DNA from: Pararoseomonas sp. SCSIO 73927
GTDB taxonomy: Bacteria > Pseudomonadota > Alphaproteobacteria > Acetobacterales > Acetobacteraceae
Length of the DNA stretch: 25,000 nucleotides
Assembly (NCBI RefSeq): GCF_037040815.1
Contig: NZ_CP146232.1
Span: 3,350,001-3,375,000 of the forward strand
Direction: 5' to 3'
The notes under the pieces: model-generated
Database searches by the model: none
The model's input: the letters and a program-made list of their open reading frames with translations, nothing else
Told to the model about the DNA's origin: nothing
Made by a program: the position numbers and the translations under genes
Shown: piece after piece, positions 24,777 through 25,000 of the stretch
How positions within the stretch are numbered: the stretch's first letter is position 1
Layout of the letters: every line of letters begins with the position of its first letter

Positions 24777-25000
24777 TCAGGCGTGGTGGGCGGCGCGGCT
24801 GTCCTCCGGCGCCTCCTCCCGCTTCTCCATGCCGTAGTCCCGCAGCACCGCGGCCACCCGCAGCCGGTAATCCGCGAAGACCCCCGCGCGCCCCTCCGCC
24901 TGGGTGGCGCGATGGGCTTGCGTGTTGCGCCAGGCCTGAACGGCCGCCTCGTCCCGCCAGAAGGAGAGGGAGAGGATCTTCCCAGGGTCCGTCAGACTCT
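24777..25000 (-). CDS. Antibiotic biosynthesis monooxygenase (ABM) domain protein, N-terminus outside window
   Basis: Only the last 73 residues are present. They read SLTDPGKILSLSFWRDEAAV and continue with AWRNTQAHRATQAEGRAGVF, then FADYRLRVAAVLRDYGM and an acidic, His-ended tail. The W..-A-HR-AQ-GR pattern is characteristic of the dimeric ferredoxin-like ABM fold, used by small haem-degrading or quinone monooxygenases and by many proteins of unknown role. It is convergent with the LysR gene, with 5 nt between stops. The start and any partners lie beyond position 25000. Confidence 0.8.
   Translation of the reverse strand, partial: SLTDPGKILSLSFWRDEAAVQAWRNTQAHRATQAEGRAGVFADYRLRVAAVLRDYGMEKREEAPEDSRAAHHA

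Overview
The window reads as chromosomal DNA from a GC-rich alphaproteobacterium. An Acetobacteraceae member of the Roseomonas type is my best guess. It rests on the rRNA operon order ending 23S-5S-tRNA-fMet, an initiator tRNA with the A29-U41 variant seen in alphaproteobacteria, a perfect alphaproteobacterial LexA box (GTTC-N7-GTTC), an orphan Bug/TctC binding protein, a DUF1127 protein and uniformly high GC. The genus is inference.

Layout. (1) Positions 1-3077 (+): the 3' part of an rRNA operon, with 23S lacking its 5' end, 5S, tRNA-fMet and an intrinsic terminator. (2) 3096-15947 (-): an unbroken same-strand run of 16 genes. From the upstream end it encodes an FAH-family hydrolase, a RidA-like deaminase, a CE4-type deacetylase homologue, a Bug binding protein, an intradiol dioxygenase, a complete branched-chain-type ABC importer (LivK-H-M-G-F), a 3-hydroxyisobutyrate-dehydrogenase-like reductase, an NTF2-like protein, a stand-alone MetE catalytic domain protein, a Gfo/Idh/MocA oxidoreductase, a small anchored protein and GreB. 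Most junctions overlap or are under 10 nt; the only gaps above 20 nt are 97 and 68 nt. (3) 15948-20703 (+): a divergent GntR/FCD regulator, then a three-subunit molybdenum aldehyde oxidase of the PaoABC type. (4) 20774-25000: a fluoroacetate-dehalogenase-like hydrolase, a tiny membrane protein, an orphan imuA with an SOS box, a lipobox-bearing trypsin-like protease, a DUF1127 protein divergent from a LysR regulator, and the 3' end of an ABM-domain gene.

How it may work together. Regions 2 and 3 look like one accessory catabolic locus: two uptake systems, a ring-cleaving dioxygenase, a hydrolase for the ring-fission product, an enamine/imine deaminase, an aldehyde oxidase and several redox or transfer enzymes, probably controlled by the GntR regulator from the shared intergenic region. 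The substrate cannot be read from sequence. An aromatic or N-substituted aromatic compound is a reasonable inference. Maleylacetate reductase, expected after hydroxyquinol cleavage, is not present in the window.

Gene starts were chosen from ribosome binding sites, start/stop overlaps and where family similarity begins. Many differ from the longest open frame.
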